In this document: in pieces, positions 33,675 through 42,310 of the stretch
Position numbering within the stretch: position 1 is the first letter of the stretch
Layout: each line of letters opens with the position of its first letter
NCBI RefSeq assembly: GCF_017814435.1
Contig: NZ_JAGJCB010000005.1
Span: forward strand, 171,636 to 235,635
Source of the DNA: Mariniflexile gromovii
Lineage (GTDB): Bacteria > Bacteroidota > Bacteroidia > Flavobacteriales > Flavobacteriaceae
Reading direction: 5' to 3'
DNA: 64,000 nt
Notes under the pieces: model-generated
What the model saw: only the letters and a program-made list of their open reading frames with translations
Database searches by the model: none
Told to the model about the DNA's origin: nothing
Translations under genes and position numbers: made by a program

Positions 33675-34238
33675 CTACCAAGGAGAAGCTAAGTAAGGAA
33701 ATGAGGACAAAAAGGGTTTATCGTTGGCGCTTACGTTATCATCTGTTAGTGTTGGGTTTTCGGTAAAGTCTTCACCACCAAAAATCAATAACAGTTCTAC
33801 AGTAATAACATCATCACCTAAAGCACGACCAGAAAGTGTGTTGGCAGCAACTCCATCGTAAAAAGTGGTTTTACCATCCAACGAGACATTTAAAACATCG
33901 GTAGCCAAAAGACCTGTAAATGCGGCAGCATCTTGACCTAAAGCATTTTTTCCACCATTAGCATAAGCAGGGCTTAAGGCCAATAAATTGGTTTGAAACA
34001 TACTTTGGAAAGCGGCATTTTGAGCCGAAGGAATGGTTACGTTGAACATGTCTTTTTTATCAGAAGATGTAAATACCGTGTTTACTGCGGGCCTACCCAT
34101 TTGGTCTTCTTGCATATAGGTTCCAGAAAAATCTGGTTTCATACTCATGTTATCGTCATCTTTATCAGAACAGTTAAACGCTAGTAATGAAACTGCAAAC
34201 GCTACTGTTAGTACTTGTAATCTTTTTATATTTTTCAT
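33675..34238 (-). CDS. DUF4331-type lipoprotein, C-terminal half of the family
   Basis: 187 aa from the ATG at 34238; the longer frame to 34289 would begin inside the previous gene. Lipobox LLAFNCS is followed by a short acidic linker. The rest corresponds to the C-terminal half of full-length DUF4331 proteins as I recall them: MGRPAVNTVF, FTGLLATDVLNVSL, LSGRALGDDVITVELLLIFGG and NDKPFLSSFPYLASP. It follows the N-terminal-half protein by 26 bp. The two are likely to assemble into one fold at the membrane surface. Confidence 0.83.
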   Translation of the reverse strand: MKNIKRLQVLTVAFAVSLLAFNCSDKDDDNMSMKPDFSGTYMQEDQMGRPAVNTVFTSSDKKDMFNVTIPSAQNAAFQSMFQTNLLALSPAYANGGKNALGQDAAAFTGLLATDVLNVSLDGKTTFYDGVAANTLSGRALGDDVITVELLLIFGGEDFTENPTLTDDNVSANDKPFLSSFPYLASPW

Positions 34239-34264
34239 AATTCTAATATTTAAAATGGTTATGT

Positions 34265-34915
34265 TTATTTTCTTTTTGATTCTACCCAAGTGTTAATTTT
34301 TCCTGAGCCACCAATCATAGATTTTGGTACTTCCACTACAATTGATAATACATTGGTTCCTGCAAAAGTATCAGCACCTGGATTGTTAAAACCTGTTGCT
34401 GTACCCCCTATAATGGCAGAATATTGTGCAAAATCAAAAAAGAATGGGTCATCTCTTGGGCCTGCAAAAAAGGTCATACCGCCATTGCTACTTGTTTTAG
34501 CACTACTACCATACGTTGTAATATCTACCACACCGCCAACACTTGCCGAAGAAAGAATGGTACTGTTAAGTCCTGTTTGTGATGGTGCCATAGGGCCGAA
34601 GAAATACATTTTACCATTTCTAGGGATGGCTTGTATTACAAGGTCTTCAACATTATCGCCCGTGTTATCGATGTTGAATTCAATTAACACATCTTCTTCA
34701 AACATTGCACTACTGGTTGCTGTTGGGCTTAACAAGCCTTGTAAGTTTGCAACAAATACTAAGTTGTTGGTATTTTCACCTTGAAAGGCATAAAAATCGG
34801 TGATATCACTGGTACCACCTTTTACTGCAGGCGCGTCAATATGATCGGCTGCAATTACGAAGAAACTAGCTATCGCTATAACTCCAATTCCTAAAACTAC
34901 TTTTAAATTTTTCAT
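34265..34915 (-). CDS. DUF4331-type exported protein, N-terminal half of the family
   Basis: 216 aa with a signal peptide (about 1-22) that runs straight into ADHIDAPAVKGGTSDITDFYAFQGEN, the family start (abridged). Then come VFVANLQGLLSPT, FNIDNTGDNVEDLVIQ, FFAGPRDDPFFFDFAQ and a C-terminal VLSIVVEVPKSMIGGSGKINTWVES. The function of DUF4331 is unknown to me. It is the first gene of the cluster DUF4331-N, DUF4331-C, TPR lipoprotein, TonB receptor, divergent from the LETM1-related gene. Confidence 0.86.
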   Translation of the reverse strand: MKNLKVVLGIGVIAIASFFVIAADHIDAPAVKGGTSDITDFYAFQGENTNNLVFVANLQGLLSPTATSSAMFEEDVLIEFNIDNTGDNVEDLVIQAIPRNGKMYFFGPMAPSQTGLNSTILSSASVGGVVDITTYGSSAKTSSNGGMTFFAGPRDDPFFFDFAQYSAIIGGTATGFNNPGADTFAGTNVLSIVVEVPKSMIGGSGKINTWVESKRK

Positions 34916-35015
34916 GTTTTTTGAGATTTTAATTATTAGTTATTTATTTGACTCTCACACATACCTACGGAAAAACTTAAAGAGCGGTTTTGTTAAAATT
35001 TTGTTAACGAAAATA

Positions 35016-35048
35016 TTTGCTTATAATATTCCTAAAACATTACTTTTG
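35016..35048 (+). promoter_or_regulatory. Promoter of the LETM1-related gene
   Basis: TTTG at 35016-35019 and TACTTTTG at 35041-35048, separated by 21 bp: both elements of the Bacteroidetes housekeeping consensus. The gene ATG is 20 bp downstream. Confidence 0.7.
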
Positions 35049-35068
35049 CAATAACAAATAATGGCGCT

Positions 35069-36241
35069 ATGAACCCATCAGCTAACGGCTGGATAAAAAA
35101 ATTGCTTAAAGAAGTAGCAAAGAATAATTCTTTTTTAAACGTTGAAAGTGAAACATTCTACAACGCTTTAAGAGATTGTGGCTTTATTTATGGAAGTAAT
35201 TTTGATGTTGTTTGTAATGTTATCAATAACAAAGACTTTACAGACGAAGAGCTCTCTAAAATTAATTTGTGTTTAGCGTTACTTTATACCCATAAAAATA
35301 CGGGAGCAGAAACACCTTTTATTGAAAGTGCCATTAACTTTTACACCGAAATAAACGAACTTAAAACCTCGTTCTTTTTAGGATTGCTTGGTGAAAAGAA
35401 ATCTAACGAACAATTAGAAAAAATAATACATAAGCGTATTCAAATTGATGACAACTTCATCACCAAAAATTTTAATTACTTTATTATTAACGCTTTACTA
35501 TATGTAGATGTATTGGCGTATGAAGAATTTTTAAAGCATAAAACTATATCTATAGATTATATTAAAAATTTGGAATCTTCTATTGAAGCAGTTTCTTTAG
35601 GTGCTCTAAATTCAAAAGCATCAAAAAATCAATACGACGATAGTTTAATAAAATTGTTCGAATCCTCTTTACGTTTCCACAACAGCACACCTATTGTTTA
35701 TGAAGAAGCCATCAAAAACATTAAAAGCATTCTGGAAAAATATTATATTCTAGACTTGGCATGTATGGCAACGTGGAGCGACAAAACCATTGATAAAAAA
35801 GAACAACAATTTTTAATTAAATTAAGTACCGATTTACAAGTGGATGCCTTACATATAAAGCAATCTATGAAAACGGTAAACACCTTTTACAATGTTCATA
35901 GAGACGAAATTGCTTTATTGAGTTCCAGCAACATGGCGCAGAGTTTTTACAACAACTCCAGTAAAATGGTAAAAAAACTGATTACCAGAAACAGCAAACG
36001 CCTGTACCAAGAGTTAAAAGACAGCAAAGAGCTTATGGTATTGTTAACCAAGTCTACCCAACGCGATTTAACGCCTATTGAACAGAAAAAAGTACAAGAA
36101 CAATTGTTGGATATTTTTAAATCCATACCTAGTTTAGCTATCTTTTTATTACCAGGTGGCGCCTTACTATTGCCTTTGGTTGTTAAGTTTATCCCCAAAC
36201 TGCTCCCATCAGCTTTTGATGAGAACAGAATTGAGGAATAA
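35069..36241 (+). CDS. LETM1-related biofilm-associated-type protein
   Basis: 390 aa. The middle (about 225-275, LDLACMATWSDKTIDKKEQQFLIKL, abridged) resembles a TerB-like helical bundle. The C-terminus (about 345-385) has a LETM1-like hydrophobic segment: SIPSLAIFLLPGGALLLPLVVKFIPKLLPSAF (abridged), a short membrane-associating element. I recall flavobacterial proteins of this length annotated as LETM1-related biofilm-associated. The exact role is unknown. Its stop codon directly abuts that of the convergent Fic gene. Confidence 0.82.
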   Translation: MNPSANGWIKKLLKEVAKNNSFLNVESETFYNALRDCGFIYGSNFDVVCNVINNKDFTDEELSKINLCLALLYTHKNTGAETPFIESAINFYTEINELKTSFFLGLLGEKKSNEQLEKIIHKRIQIDDNFITKNFNYFIINALLYVDVLAYEEFLKHKTISIDYIKNLESSIEAVSLGALNSKASKNQYDDSLIKLFESSLRFHNSTPIVYEEAIKNIKSILEKYYILDLACMATWSDKTIDKKEQQFLIKLSTDLQVDALHIKQSMKTVNTFYNVHRDEIALLSSSNMAQSFYNNSSKMVKKLITRNSKRLYQELKDSKELMVLLTKSTQRDLTPIEQKKVQEQLLDIFKSIPSLAIFLLPGGALLLPLVVKFIPKLLPSAFDENRIEE

Positions 36242-37210
36242 TTAACGGATGCGCTTTCTGTTTAAAATATAGTCATCAATGGCCTTTTTGGTTGTAAACC
36301 AGTTCCTACCTTCTTTGTGGGCGTCAATTTTACCTTGTCTAGCAAGCAAACTCACATATTCTTGCCCATAAAATACATCTGGTTCTTCAACAATATCGGC
36401 TATACTTTTATAATCAAGATCACTATTAGGTAAAGTACTTAAATAAATATTCAAAGTACGCTCAACAGCTTGACACATTAATAGCATAAGCTTATCATAG
36501 TTGCCATTATTTGCCTGATTTAAAGCTTCATAATATTTTTTTCGATCGTTTTTCAATATGATTGCTGGCGGAAAACCTGCTTTCATTAAAATTAAATTCA
36601 TGGCTAAACGAACCGTTCTTCCGTTTCCATCAAAAAAAGGATGTATCCAAACCATTTTATGATGAAAAAACGCAGCCAATTCAACAATATTTAATTGTTG
36701 TGGATTGGAATTTACATACTCCACCAAATCATCAAATAAATCGGGTACTTTATTAGCATTAGGCGGAATAAAATTAGCCCCAGAAATCCTTACACCACCA
36801 TTCCGTAGTCTACCTGCAAAATCATCTTCAATAGATCGCAAAACCAAACCATGAAGCGATAAAACATCTTGACCATTAAATACATAATCTGGATTAATTA
36901 AAGTGTACAAATAGTTGATGGCATGTTCATGGTTTTTAGCCTCAAAATGTTCCCTTAAAGATTTCCCCTTAATAGTTATCCCTTCTTGCAGTACTAATTG
37001 TGTTTCCCTAAGATTTAAAGTATTGCCTTCTATACTATTAGAATTATACGTCCACTCTATGGTGAGTGCTTCTTTAATTTTTTGTAAGGCTACATTAGGC
37101 AATGGTCTAGCCGCATTTAAGCTTTTTAGTTTATCAAATAAACGCTCAAATGTTGGGTTTAACGTTTCTCTATATGTTACATCTATATTCCACACCCCAC
37201 AAATATACAA
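36242..37210 (-). CDS. Fic-family protein with C-terminal HTH
   Basis: 322 aa. The catalytic Fic motif HPFFDGNGRTVR is complete (HPFxxGNGRxxR), so AMP or another NMP can be transferred to a target hydroxyl. The N-terminal inhibitory helix motif NSIEGN (S-x-x-x-E-G type) places it among self-inhibited class II Fic proteins. The C-terminus (YVSLLARQGKIDAHKEGRNW..TTKKAIDDYI) looks like a small winged HTH or excisionase-type DNA-binding unit. A paired palindrome (37214-37247) lies directly upstream, suggesting autoregulation. Start at 37210 or the GTG at 37195. Confidence 0.9.
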   Translation of the reverse strand: MYICGVWNIDVTYRETLNPTFERLFDKLKSLNAARPLPNVALQKIKEALTIEWTYNSNSIEGNTLNLRETQLVLQEGITIKGKSLREHFEAKNHEHAINYLYTLINPDYVFNGQDVLSLHGLVLRSIEDDFAGRLRNGGVRISGANFIPPNANKVPDLFDDLVEYVNSNPQQLNIVELAAFFHHKMVWIHPFFDGNGRTVRLAMNLILMKAGFPPAIILKNDRKKYYEALNQANNGNYDKLMLLMCQAVERTLNIYLSTLPNSDLDYKSIADIVEEPDVFYGQEYVSLLARQGKIDAHKEGRNWFTTKKAIDDYILNRKRIR

Positions 37211-37213
37211 ATT

Positions 37214-37247
37214 TATCGGATAACTTTTATTTTTACATTATCCGATA
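37214..37247. promoter_or_regulatory. Inverted TATCGGATAA pair upstream of the Fic gene
   Basis: TATCGGATAA (37214-37223) and TTATCCGATA (37238-37247), exact complements separated by 14 nt; each is itself nearly palindromic. They begin 4 bp upstream of the Fic start codon. Confidence 0.65.
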
Positions 37248-37328
37248 TTAATATTTTTTTTATTATTAGAAAATTTATCTATTCCAACTTTTTTCCATTA
37301 GTTTTACAGAAACTAACCTAGTAGATAA

Positions 37329-38324
37329 ATGGCAACTTACAGCATATCAGAAATCAACTCTATTTTAAAAGGGGAACTTGTTGGTAACACCACGGAAAAG
37401 ATAATAGGACCCGAACAATTACAAAACGCCAAAAGCAATCAAATCTCGTTTATAGGAAGCCCAAAATATTTAAAATATTGGGCCGATTCAAAGGCCTGTG
37501 CTGTTGTGGTAAATGATAATTTAAAAATAGAGCCTATTGATAATCGGGCAATAATTAAGGTTAAAAATGCCGATTTAGCCATGGCTAAAATATTGGAACT
37601 TTTCAATCCGCCGCCGCCCGTATTTGATACCGACATCCACCCTACTGCTGTAATACATGACACCGCAAAAATTGGGGCTGGTTGTAAAATTGGTGCCAAT
37701 TGCTACGTTGGTAAAGATGTTGAATTAGGGGATGCTGTTGTTTTATACCCCAATGTATGCGTGTTTGATGAAACCACCATTGGTAACAATACGGTAGTAT
37801 GGTCTGGAACGGTTATTCGCGAACGCTGTATTATTGGTAACAACTGTATTTTCCATACCAATGCAAGTATTGGTGCAGATGGTTTTGGTTACAGACCTAG
37901 TGATGATGGCCGTGGCTTGGTAAAAATACCGCAAATTGGGAACGTTATCATTGGGCATTATGTTGAAATTGGTGCCAACTCCTGCGTAGATAGGGCCAAA
38001 TTCAGCTCGACTATTATTGGCGATGGTTGTAAAATTGACAACCTGGTACAAATAGCGCATAACAGCATTATGGGGCGCTCTTGCATTATGGCCGGACATA
38101 GCGGGCTTGCAGGTTCGGTAACGTTGGGCGATGGTGTTATTATTGGTGGAAGTGCTTCTATTAAAGACCATACCACCATTCATTCTGGCGCTACGGTTGG
38201 AGCTGGTTCTGGTGTTGTAGGCGATGTAGAAGCTGGAAAAACCGTTTTAGGATATCCGGCGCAAGATGCCAGAGATATGCTGAAACAATGGGTGGCCATG
38301 CGTCAGTTTATGAAAAAACAGTAA
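37329..38324 (+). CDS. lpxD: UDP-3-O-(3-hydroxymyristoyl)glucosamine N-acyltransferase
   Basis: 331 aa. N-terminal LpxD domain (ISFIGSPKYLKYWADSKACAVVV, abridged), then a left-handed beta-helix of hexapeptide repeats (IGAGCKIGANCYVGKDVELGD..., about 100-300) with the catalytic-His region QIAHNSIMGRSCIMAGHSGLAG (abridged), and a C-terminal helix. It adds the second 3-hydroxy-acyl chain in lipid A synthesis. It is not beside lpxA, lpxC or fabZ here, so it may be a second lpxD copy; the genome outside would show this. Confidence 0.93.
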   Translation: MATYSISEINSILKGELVGNTTEKIIGPEQLQNAKSNQISFIGSPKYLKYWADSKACAVVVNDNLKIEPIDNRAIIKVKNADLAMAKILELFNPPPPVFDTDIHPTAVIHDTAKIGAGCKIGANCYVGKDVELGDAVVLYPNVCVFDETTIGNNTVVWSGTVIRERCIIGNNCIFHTNASIGADGFGYRPSDDGRGLVKIPQIGNVIIGHYVEIGANSCVDRAKFSSTIIGDGCKIDNLVQIAHNSIMGRSCIMAGHSGLAGSVTLGDGVIIGGSASIKDHTTIHSGATVGAGSGVVGDVEAGKTVLGYPAQDARDMLKQWVAMRQFMKKQ

Positions 38325-38367
38325 ACCTGTTTTTATCCTTGTAATTTTATTAAATTTACTCGGTTTT

Positions 38368-38472
38368 GCGTTAGGGATTGAAGCGGAAAGCCCACAGTGA
38401 GAGCCTGCGCTGAGCGGAGCCGAAGTGAACGAGGACTTGTAGTGCAAAGCCCGACCCTTTTCGGGGAACGCC
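38368..38472. repeat. Intergenic repeat element (copy B)
   Basis: Starts GCGTTAGGGATTGAAGCGG and ends AAAGCCCGACCC..GGGGAACGCCC, the reverse orientation of copies A and C. The central part (about 38390-38440), with GAGCCTGCGCTGAGCGGAGC, is not shared with the other copies. Confidence 0.75.
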
Positions 38473-38506
38473 CAAATTATTAATATTAAAAGTATTTCAT
38501 TTATAC

Positions 38507-40030
38507 ATGATACGTAACATTGAAAACATAGAATTACAGTATTTAACTTTAAAAGATTACCAACAACTTAAAGAGGTCATGATTGAGGCCTATGCGAGCA
38601 TGCCGGGGTCTTACTGGAGAAAATACCATATAAAGTCTTTGATTGAAAAATTCCCGGAAGGGCAAGTCGTTATTAAAGTAAATGGGCAATTGGCAGGTTG
38701 CGCCCTCTCTATTATTTTAGATTACAACCAATTTGACGACCACCATACCTATGAAGATATTACGGGCAATTTCACATTCAGCACACATACCGATAGAGGC
38801 GATGTACTATATGGCATAGATGTGTTTATTAAAAAGGAATACAGAGGTTTACGCCTTGGCAGACGTTTATACGATTACCGAAAAGAATTGACCGAAAAAT
38901 TAAACCTAAGAGGCATTGCGTTTGGTGGAAGAATACCTAACTACCATAAGTACGCTGAACAAATGAGCCCTAAAGAATATATTGATAAGGTTAGAAGAAA
39001 GGAAATTCACGATCCGGTTTTGAACTTTCAAATATCGAACGATTTCCACCCATCCAAAATACTAAAAGGCTATTTGGAAGGCGATACGGCATCGGGAGAA
39101 TTTGCTGTACTTTTAGAATGGGACAACATTTACTACGAAAAGAAAACCAACAAAGCCATTACCAAGAAAAAAGTGGTGCGCCTTGGTTTGATACAGTGGC
39201 AAATGCGTTTGTATAAAGACATGGAAGAACTGATGCAGCAAGCGGAGTTTTTTATAGATTCAGTGTCGGCATATCGTTCAGACTTTGCCTTATTCCCAGA
39301 GTTTTTTAATGCCCCTTTAATGGCAGACCACAACCACATGCCCGAAAGTCAGGCCATACGGGAATTAGCGGCACACACGCCTACTATTGTACAAAAGTTT
39401 TCGGAATTTGCTATTTCGTACAACATCAATATTATTACGGGCAGTATGCCTGAATTAAGAGGCGATTTATTATACAATGTAGGTTATTTATGTAAACGTG
39501 ATGGATCTACCGAACGCTACGAAAAACTACACGTTACCCCCGATGAAGCTAAAGTTTGGGGCATGCAAGGTGGTAGCGAGTTAAAAACCTTTGATACCGA
39601 TTGCGGAAAAATTGGTATTTTAATTTGTTACGATGCTGAGTTTCCTGAATTGAGCAGAATACTTGCCGATGAAGGTATGGACATCCTATTTGTACCATTT
39701 TTAACCGATACCCAAAACGGCTATTCCAGAGTACGCCACTGCGCCCAAGCACGTGCCATTGAAAACGAATGTTATGTAGCCATTGCGGGCAGTGTTGGCA
39801 ACTTGCCCAAAGTACATAATATGGATATACAATTTGCGCAATCTATGGTGTTTACTCCTTGCGATTTTGCGTTTCCTGCAAACGGTATTAAAGCAGAGGC
39901 GACTACCAATACCGAAATGATTTTAATTGCCGATGTAGATATTGATATGCTTCGCGAATTAAACCAGTTTGGCAGCGTTAGAAACTTGCGTGACAGACGT
40001 AAAGATTTGTTTGAGCTGCGGAAGAAATAA
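38507..40030 (+). CDS. GNAT acetyltransferase / carbon-nitrogen hydrolase fusion
   Basis: 507 aa. Residues about 1-220 are a GNAT N-acetyltransferase domain with the CoA loop YRGLRLGRRLYDYRKE. Residues about 225-500 are a nitrilase-superfamily amidohydrolase with Glu in FPEFFN, Lys in YEKLHVTPDE and nucleophilic Cys in ILICYDAEFPE. The substrate is unknown; related fusions are annotated as bifunctional GNAT/carbon-nitrogen hydrolases. No signal peptide, so cytoplasmic. It stands alone after lpxD and repeat copy B. Confidence 0.92.
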   Translation: MIRNIENIELQYLTLKDYQQLKEVMIEAYASMPGSYWRKYHIKSLIEKFPEGQVVIKVNGQLAGCALSIILDYNQFDDHHTYEDITGNFTFSTHTDRGDVLYGIDVFIKKEYRGLRLGRRLYDYRKELTEKLNLRGIAFGGRIPNYHKYAEQMSPKEYIDKVRRKEIHDPVLNFQISNDFHPSKILKGYLEGDTASGEFAVLLEWDNIYYEKKTNKAITKKKVVRLGLIQWQMRLYKDMEELMQQAEFFIDSVSAYRSDFALFPEFFNAPLMADHNHMPESQAIRELAAHTPTIVQKFSEFAISYNINIITGSMPELRGDLLYNVGYLCKRDGSTERYEKLHVTPDEAKVWGMQGGSELKTFDTDCGKIGILICYDAEFPELSRILADEGMDILFVPFLTDTQNGYSRVRHCAQARAIENECYVAIAGSVGNLPKVHNMDIQFAQSMVFTPCDFAFPANGIKAEATTNTEMILIADVDIDMLRELNQFGSVRNLRDRRKDLFELRKK

Positions 40031-40180
40031 ACTAACTTTAAAATTATATATTCAAAATCCTGATAAATTTTATTGGGATTTTTTTTATTATTTGAAATTC
40101 ACTATTGACTTTGTAGAAGATTTCAACTAAATTCGTTTAGCCTAGATATGAAATGTTAAAACCGATTTCATATTATCTAG

Positions 40181-40190
40181 TTGGCAATAA
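40181..40190. repeat. TTGGCAATA motif upstream of the membrane-protein gene
   Basis: AGTTGGCAATAATTAGCGA here is mirrored by CTATTGCCAACAAATG at 41035-41050, so the gene 40216-41034 is flanked by inverted motifs. A hairpin (CTAGATATGAAAT at 40142-40154 with 40165-40180, 3-nt bulge) precedes it. Confidence 0.45.
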
Positions 40191-40215
40191 TTAGCGATAC
40201 TCTTTAAAACAATAA

Positions 40216-41034
40216 ATGAATAAGAAAGAAGACTCTACTTTAAAAACCTTAAAAGACTATTTGCCTTTAATCTATGTTCTTTTGGTTTGTTTTGGCTATT
40301 TTAACAAAAGCCTTTACTACGATAAGTTCGGAATTGACATTTTACATCACTTAAATATTCCTGAATTGATTCTAATGTTTATACCAGTAGGTTCAGCCTT
40401 GGTTACAGCCTTTCTTTTTCTAATAATTATTATTGCGCCAATGGTTGTATTCGGACCAAGTAATGAAGATTTAGAATTAGAGGCTAAAAAAGACAGATTC
40501 AATATTTACTTGAAACTAGATAAAATAAAGAATTCAAAAACCAAAAAAATCTCAAAAAAATTATATTGGGTAATTGCCATAATAACTAGCACCTATCTAA
40601 ATTTTGTTCCAATTTTATTATTCTTTTATTTCGCAGTTTTTAAGAATTTTGAAAATACATTATACATTTCTAAGATTGCTGTTATCTTAATGATAATATG
40701 GGCTTTTATCTTTGTTTTAAAATTTAGATTTCAAAATTCAAAATCCAAATTCAACCCTAGGATTCAAATATTTGTTTATTTTATTATGACAATAATCGGC
40801 TTTATTGTTTATTCAGACATCAATTTAAATAAAGCTGATAGTATTTTAAATGGTAAATCAGAATATTATGTGAAGTTTGAAATTAATAATCAACTGATAG
40901 AAACAAACAGTAAACTTCTATTTATTGGACAAACCAATAATTACGTTTTTTTAAGAAAAATTGATTCTAGAGAAAACCATATTTATAATAAAAAAGATAT
41001 TAGTGAATTCATCATTAAAAAGAATGAAAAATAA
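40216..41034 (+). CDS. Hypothetical membrane protein
   Basis: 272 aa, unrecognised. Hydrophobic segments by eye: about 12-30 (LIYVLLVCFGYF), 50-75 (LILMFIPVGSALVTAFLFLIIIIAP, abridged), 117-143, 150-170 and 188-203. A C-terminal soluble part of about 60 residues (SEYYVKFEINNQLIETNSKLLFIG, abridged) probably folds outside or in the cytoplasm. The gene is more AT-rich than its neighbours and is framed by inverted TTGGCAATA motifs, which suggests a transferred single-gene unit. No function is proposed. Confidence 0.65.
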   Translation: MNKKEDSTLKTLKDYLPLIYVLLVCFGYFNKSLYYDKFGIDILHHLNIPELILMFIPVGSALVTAFLFLIIIIAPMVVFGPSNEDLELEAKKDRFNIYLKLDKIKNSKTKKISKKLYWVIAIITSTYLNFVPILLFFYFAVFKNFENTLYISKIAVILMIIWAFIFVLKFRFQNSKSKFNPRIQIFVYFIMTIIGFIVYSDINLNKADSILNGKSEYYVKFEINNQLIETNSKLLFIGQTNNYVFLRKIDSRENHIYNKKDISEFIIKKNEK

Positions 41035-41217
41035 CTATTGCCAACAAATGTATAAAAAATAATTGTTCAATTTTGGCCTTAACCAAAGGTCGTTGCTAGT
41101 TTACTACATCTGATTTTACTTCGGAATATTCTCGTACGTAAACCCGGAACTATTCTTATAATAGACCGTTAAACAAACCTACCTCAACCTCTAATAAAAG
41201 TTTATCATTTTTAAAAC

Positions 41218-41583
41218 ATGAAACCAACACCAGAACACAACAACCGTATGGCGACCATGACATTTACTTCGGTCTACCCACATTACGTGACCAAAATTGA
41301 GAAGAAAGGCAGAACAGAAGACGAATTGCAGAAAGTTATAGAATGGCTAACCGGTTTTAATAAAAACCAAGTACAAACATTTATAGACGAAAAAGCAACC
41401 TTTAAAACCTTTTTTGAGAAAGCCAATTTAAACCCAAACGCCCATTTAATTAAAGGCGTTATTTGTGGTTACCGTATAGAAGACATTGAAAACACCTTAA
41501 CCAAACAAGTAAGGTATTTGGATAAATTGGTTGATGAGTTGGCAAAAGGTCGTAAAATGGAAAAAATTTTAAGAGTTGCGTAA
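41218..41583 (+). CDS. DUF2200-family protein
   Basis: 121 aa covering the whole family: MTFTSVYPHYVTKIEKKGRT, then LNPNAHLIKGVICGYRIEDI and a C-terminal YLDKLVDELAKGRKMEKILR helix. Known to be widespread but of unknown function. The start could also be the ATG at 41248 (MATMTFTSV). It is monocistronic, 96 bp before the TetR gene. Confidence 0.85.
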   Translation: MKPTPEHNNRMATMTFTSVYPHYVTKIEKKGRTEDELQKVIEWLTGFNKNQVQTFIDEKATFKTFFEKANLNPNAHLIKGVICGYRIEDIENTLTKQVRYLDKLVDELAKGRKMEKILRVA

Positions 41584-41639
41584 ATCCACAATGCACCCAG
41601 CTAAAAAATACAAACGAAACGTTAAAGTTTTTTTTGTTT

Positions 41640-41657
41640 CTAACCAATTGTTTAGTT
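41640..41657. promoter_or_regulatory. TetR-type operator, site 1
   Basis: CTAACCAATTGTTTAGTT, an imperfect palindrome, 22 bp upstream of the TetR start. It matches site 2 at 42263-42280 at 17 of 18 positions. Confidence 0.7.
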
Positions 41658-41679
41658 TTGTCCTGTAATTAGTTTTAAA

Positions 41680-42243
41680 ATGCCCAGAACAAAGCAATAT
41701 AATGAACCCGAAGTCATAGAAAAAGCCATGAATTTATTCTGGCGAAACGGTTATGAAACAACTTCTATGCAAATGCTTGAAAAAGAAATGGGCATTAATA
41801 AGTTCTCAATCTATTCTAGCTTTGGAAGCAAGAAAGGTGTGTTTCTTGAAAGCTTAAAATGTTATAAGCAAAAATTAAACAGGCTTTTAAACAAATTAAA
41901 AACCGCTGAAAATGGGGCGCTAGGGATTAAGCAATATTTTTACGATTTTATAGACTTCACCAAAGAAACCGAATATGGCAAAGGTTGTTTGGTTACCAAC
42001 ACAGCTAACGAAATTGGAGAAGACGCAGACGAGCAAATAAAAGCTTCTTTAATAGCTTTTACAGAAGAAGTGAAACAACTTTTTATCAAAATTTTAAAAC
42101 AAGACACAACTAAAGACATAGCAACCATTGAACAACAAGCCGATTTTTTAATTATATCTATGTTCGGTTTATCTTCCGCTACACGCATATTTAATAAAAA
42201 ACAACTTGATAATTATATTGAAAATATATTCAAAAACACCTAA
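41680..42243 (+). CDS. TetR/AcrR-family transcriptional regulator
   Basis: 187 aa. The N-terminal TetR HTH is clear (AMNLFWRNGYETTSMQMLEKEMGINKFSIYSSFGSKKGVF, abridged), followed by a ligand-binding helical domain. Related proteins with YGKGCLVTNTANEIG belong to the C-terminal TetR_C type seen in regulators next to reactive-species or alkylating-agent genes. Two near-identical palindromes flank the gene, so it should repress itself and the downstream carboxymuconolactone-decarboxylase gene. Confidence 0.92.
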   Translation: MPRTKQYNEPEVIEKAMNLFWRNGYETTSMQMLEKEMGINKFSIYSSFGSKKGVFLESLKCYKQKLNRLLNKLKTAENGALGIKQYFYDFIDFTKETEYGKGCLVTNTANEIGEDADEQIKASLIAFTEEVKQLFIKILKQDTTKDIATIEQQADFLIISMFGLSSATRIFNKKQLDNYIENIFKNT

Positions 42244-42262
42244 CATTTTTTTTAATCAATAA

Positions 42263-42280
42263 CTAACCAATCGTTTAGTT
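42263..42280. promoter_or_regulatory. TetR-type operator, site 2
   Basis: CTAACCAATCGTTTAGTT (inside AACTAACC...GGTTAGTT-like symmetry), 31 bp upstream of the gene at 42311 and 20 bp after the TetR stop. Confidence 0.7.
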
Positions 42281-42310
42281 ATTTAACATAAATCAGTAAA
42301 ATTTAAAATT

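Noticed and set aside
33675..34915. The two DUF4331 genes as one gene broken by a frameshift
   Set aside because: The second has its own ATG, signal peptide and lipobox after a 26-bp gap, so two separately exported proteins are more likely.
37743..38183. 146-codon minus-strand frame opposite lpxD
   Set aside because: Antisense shadow of a hexapeptide-repeat gene with clear motifs on the plus strand.
40142..40190. Integron attC-type site before the orphan membrane gene
   Set aside because: The GTTGGCA motif does not fit the GTTRRRY core, and no integrase is seen; kept only as an inverted-motif observation.
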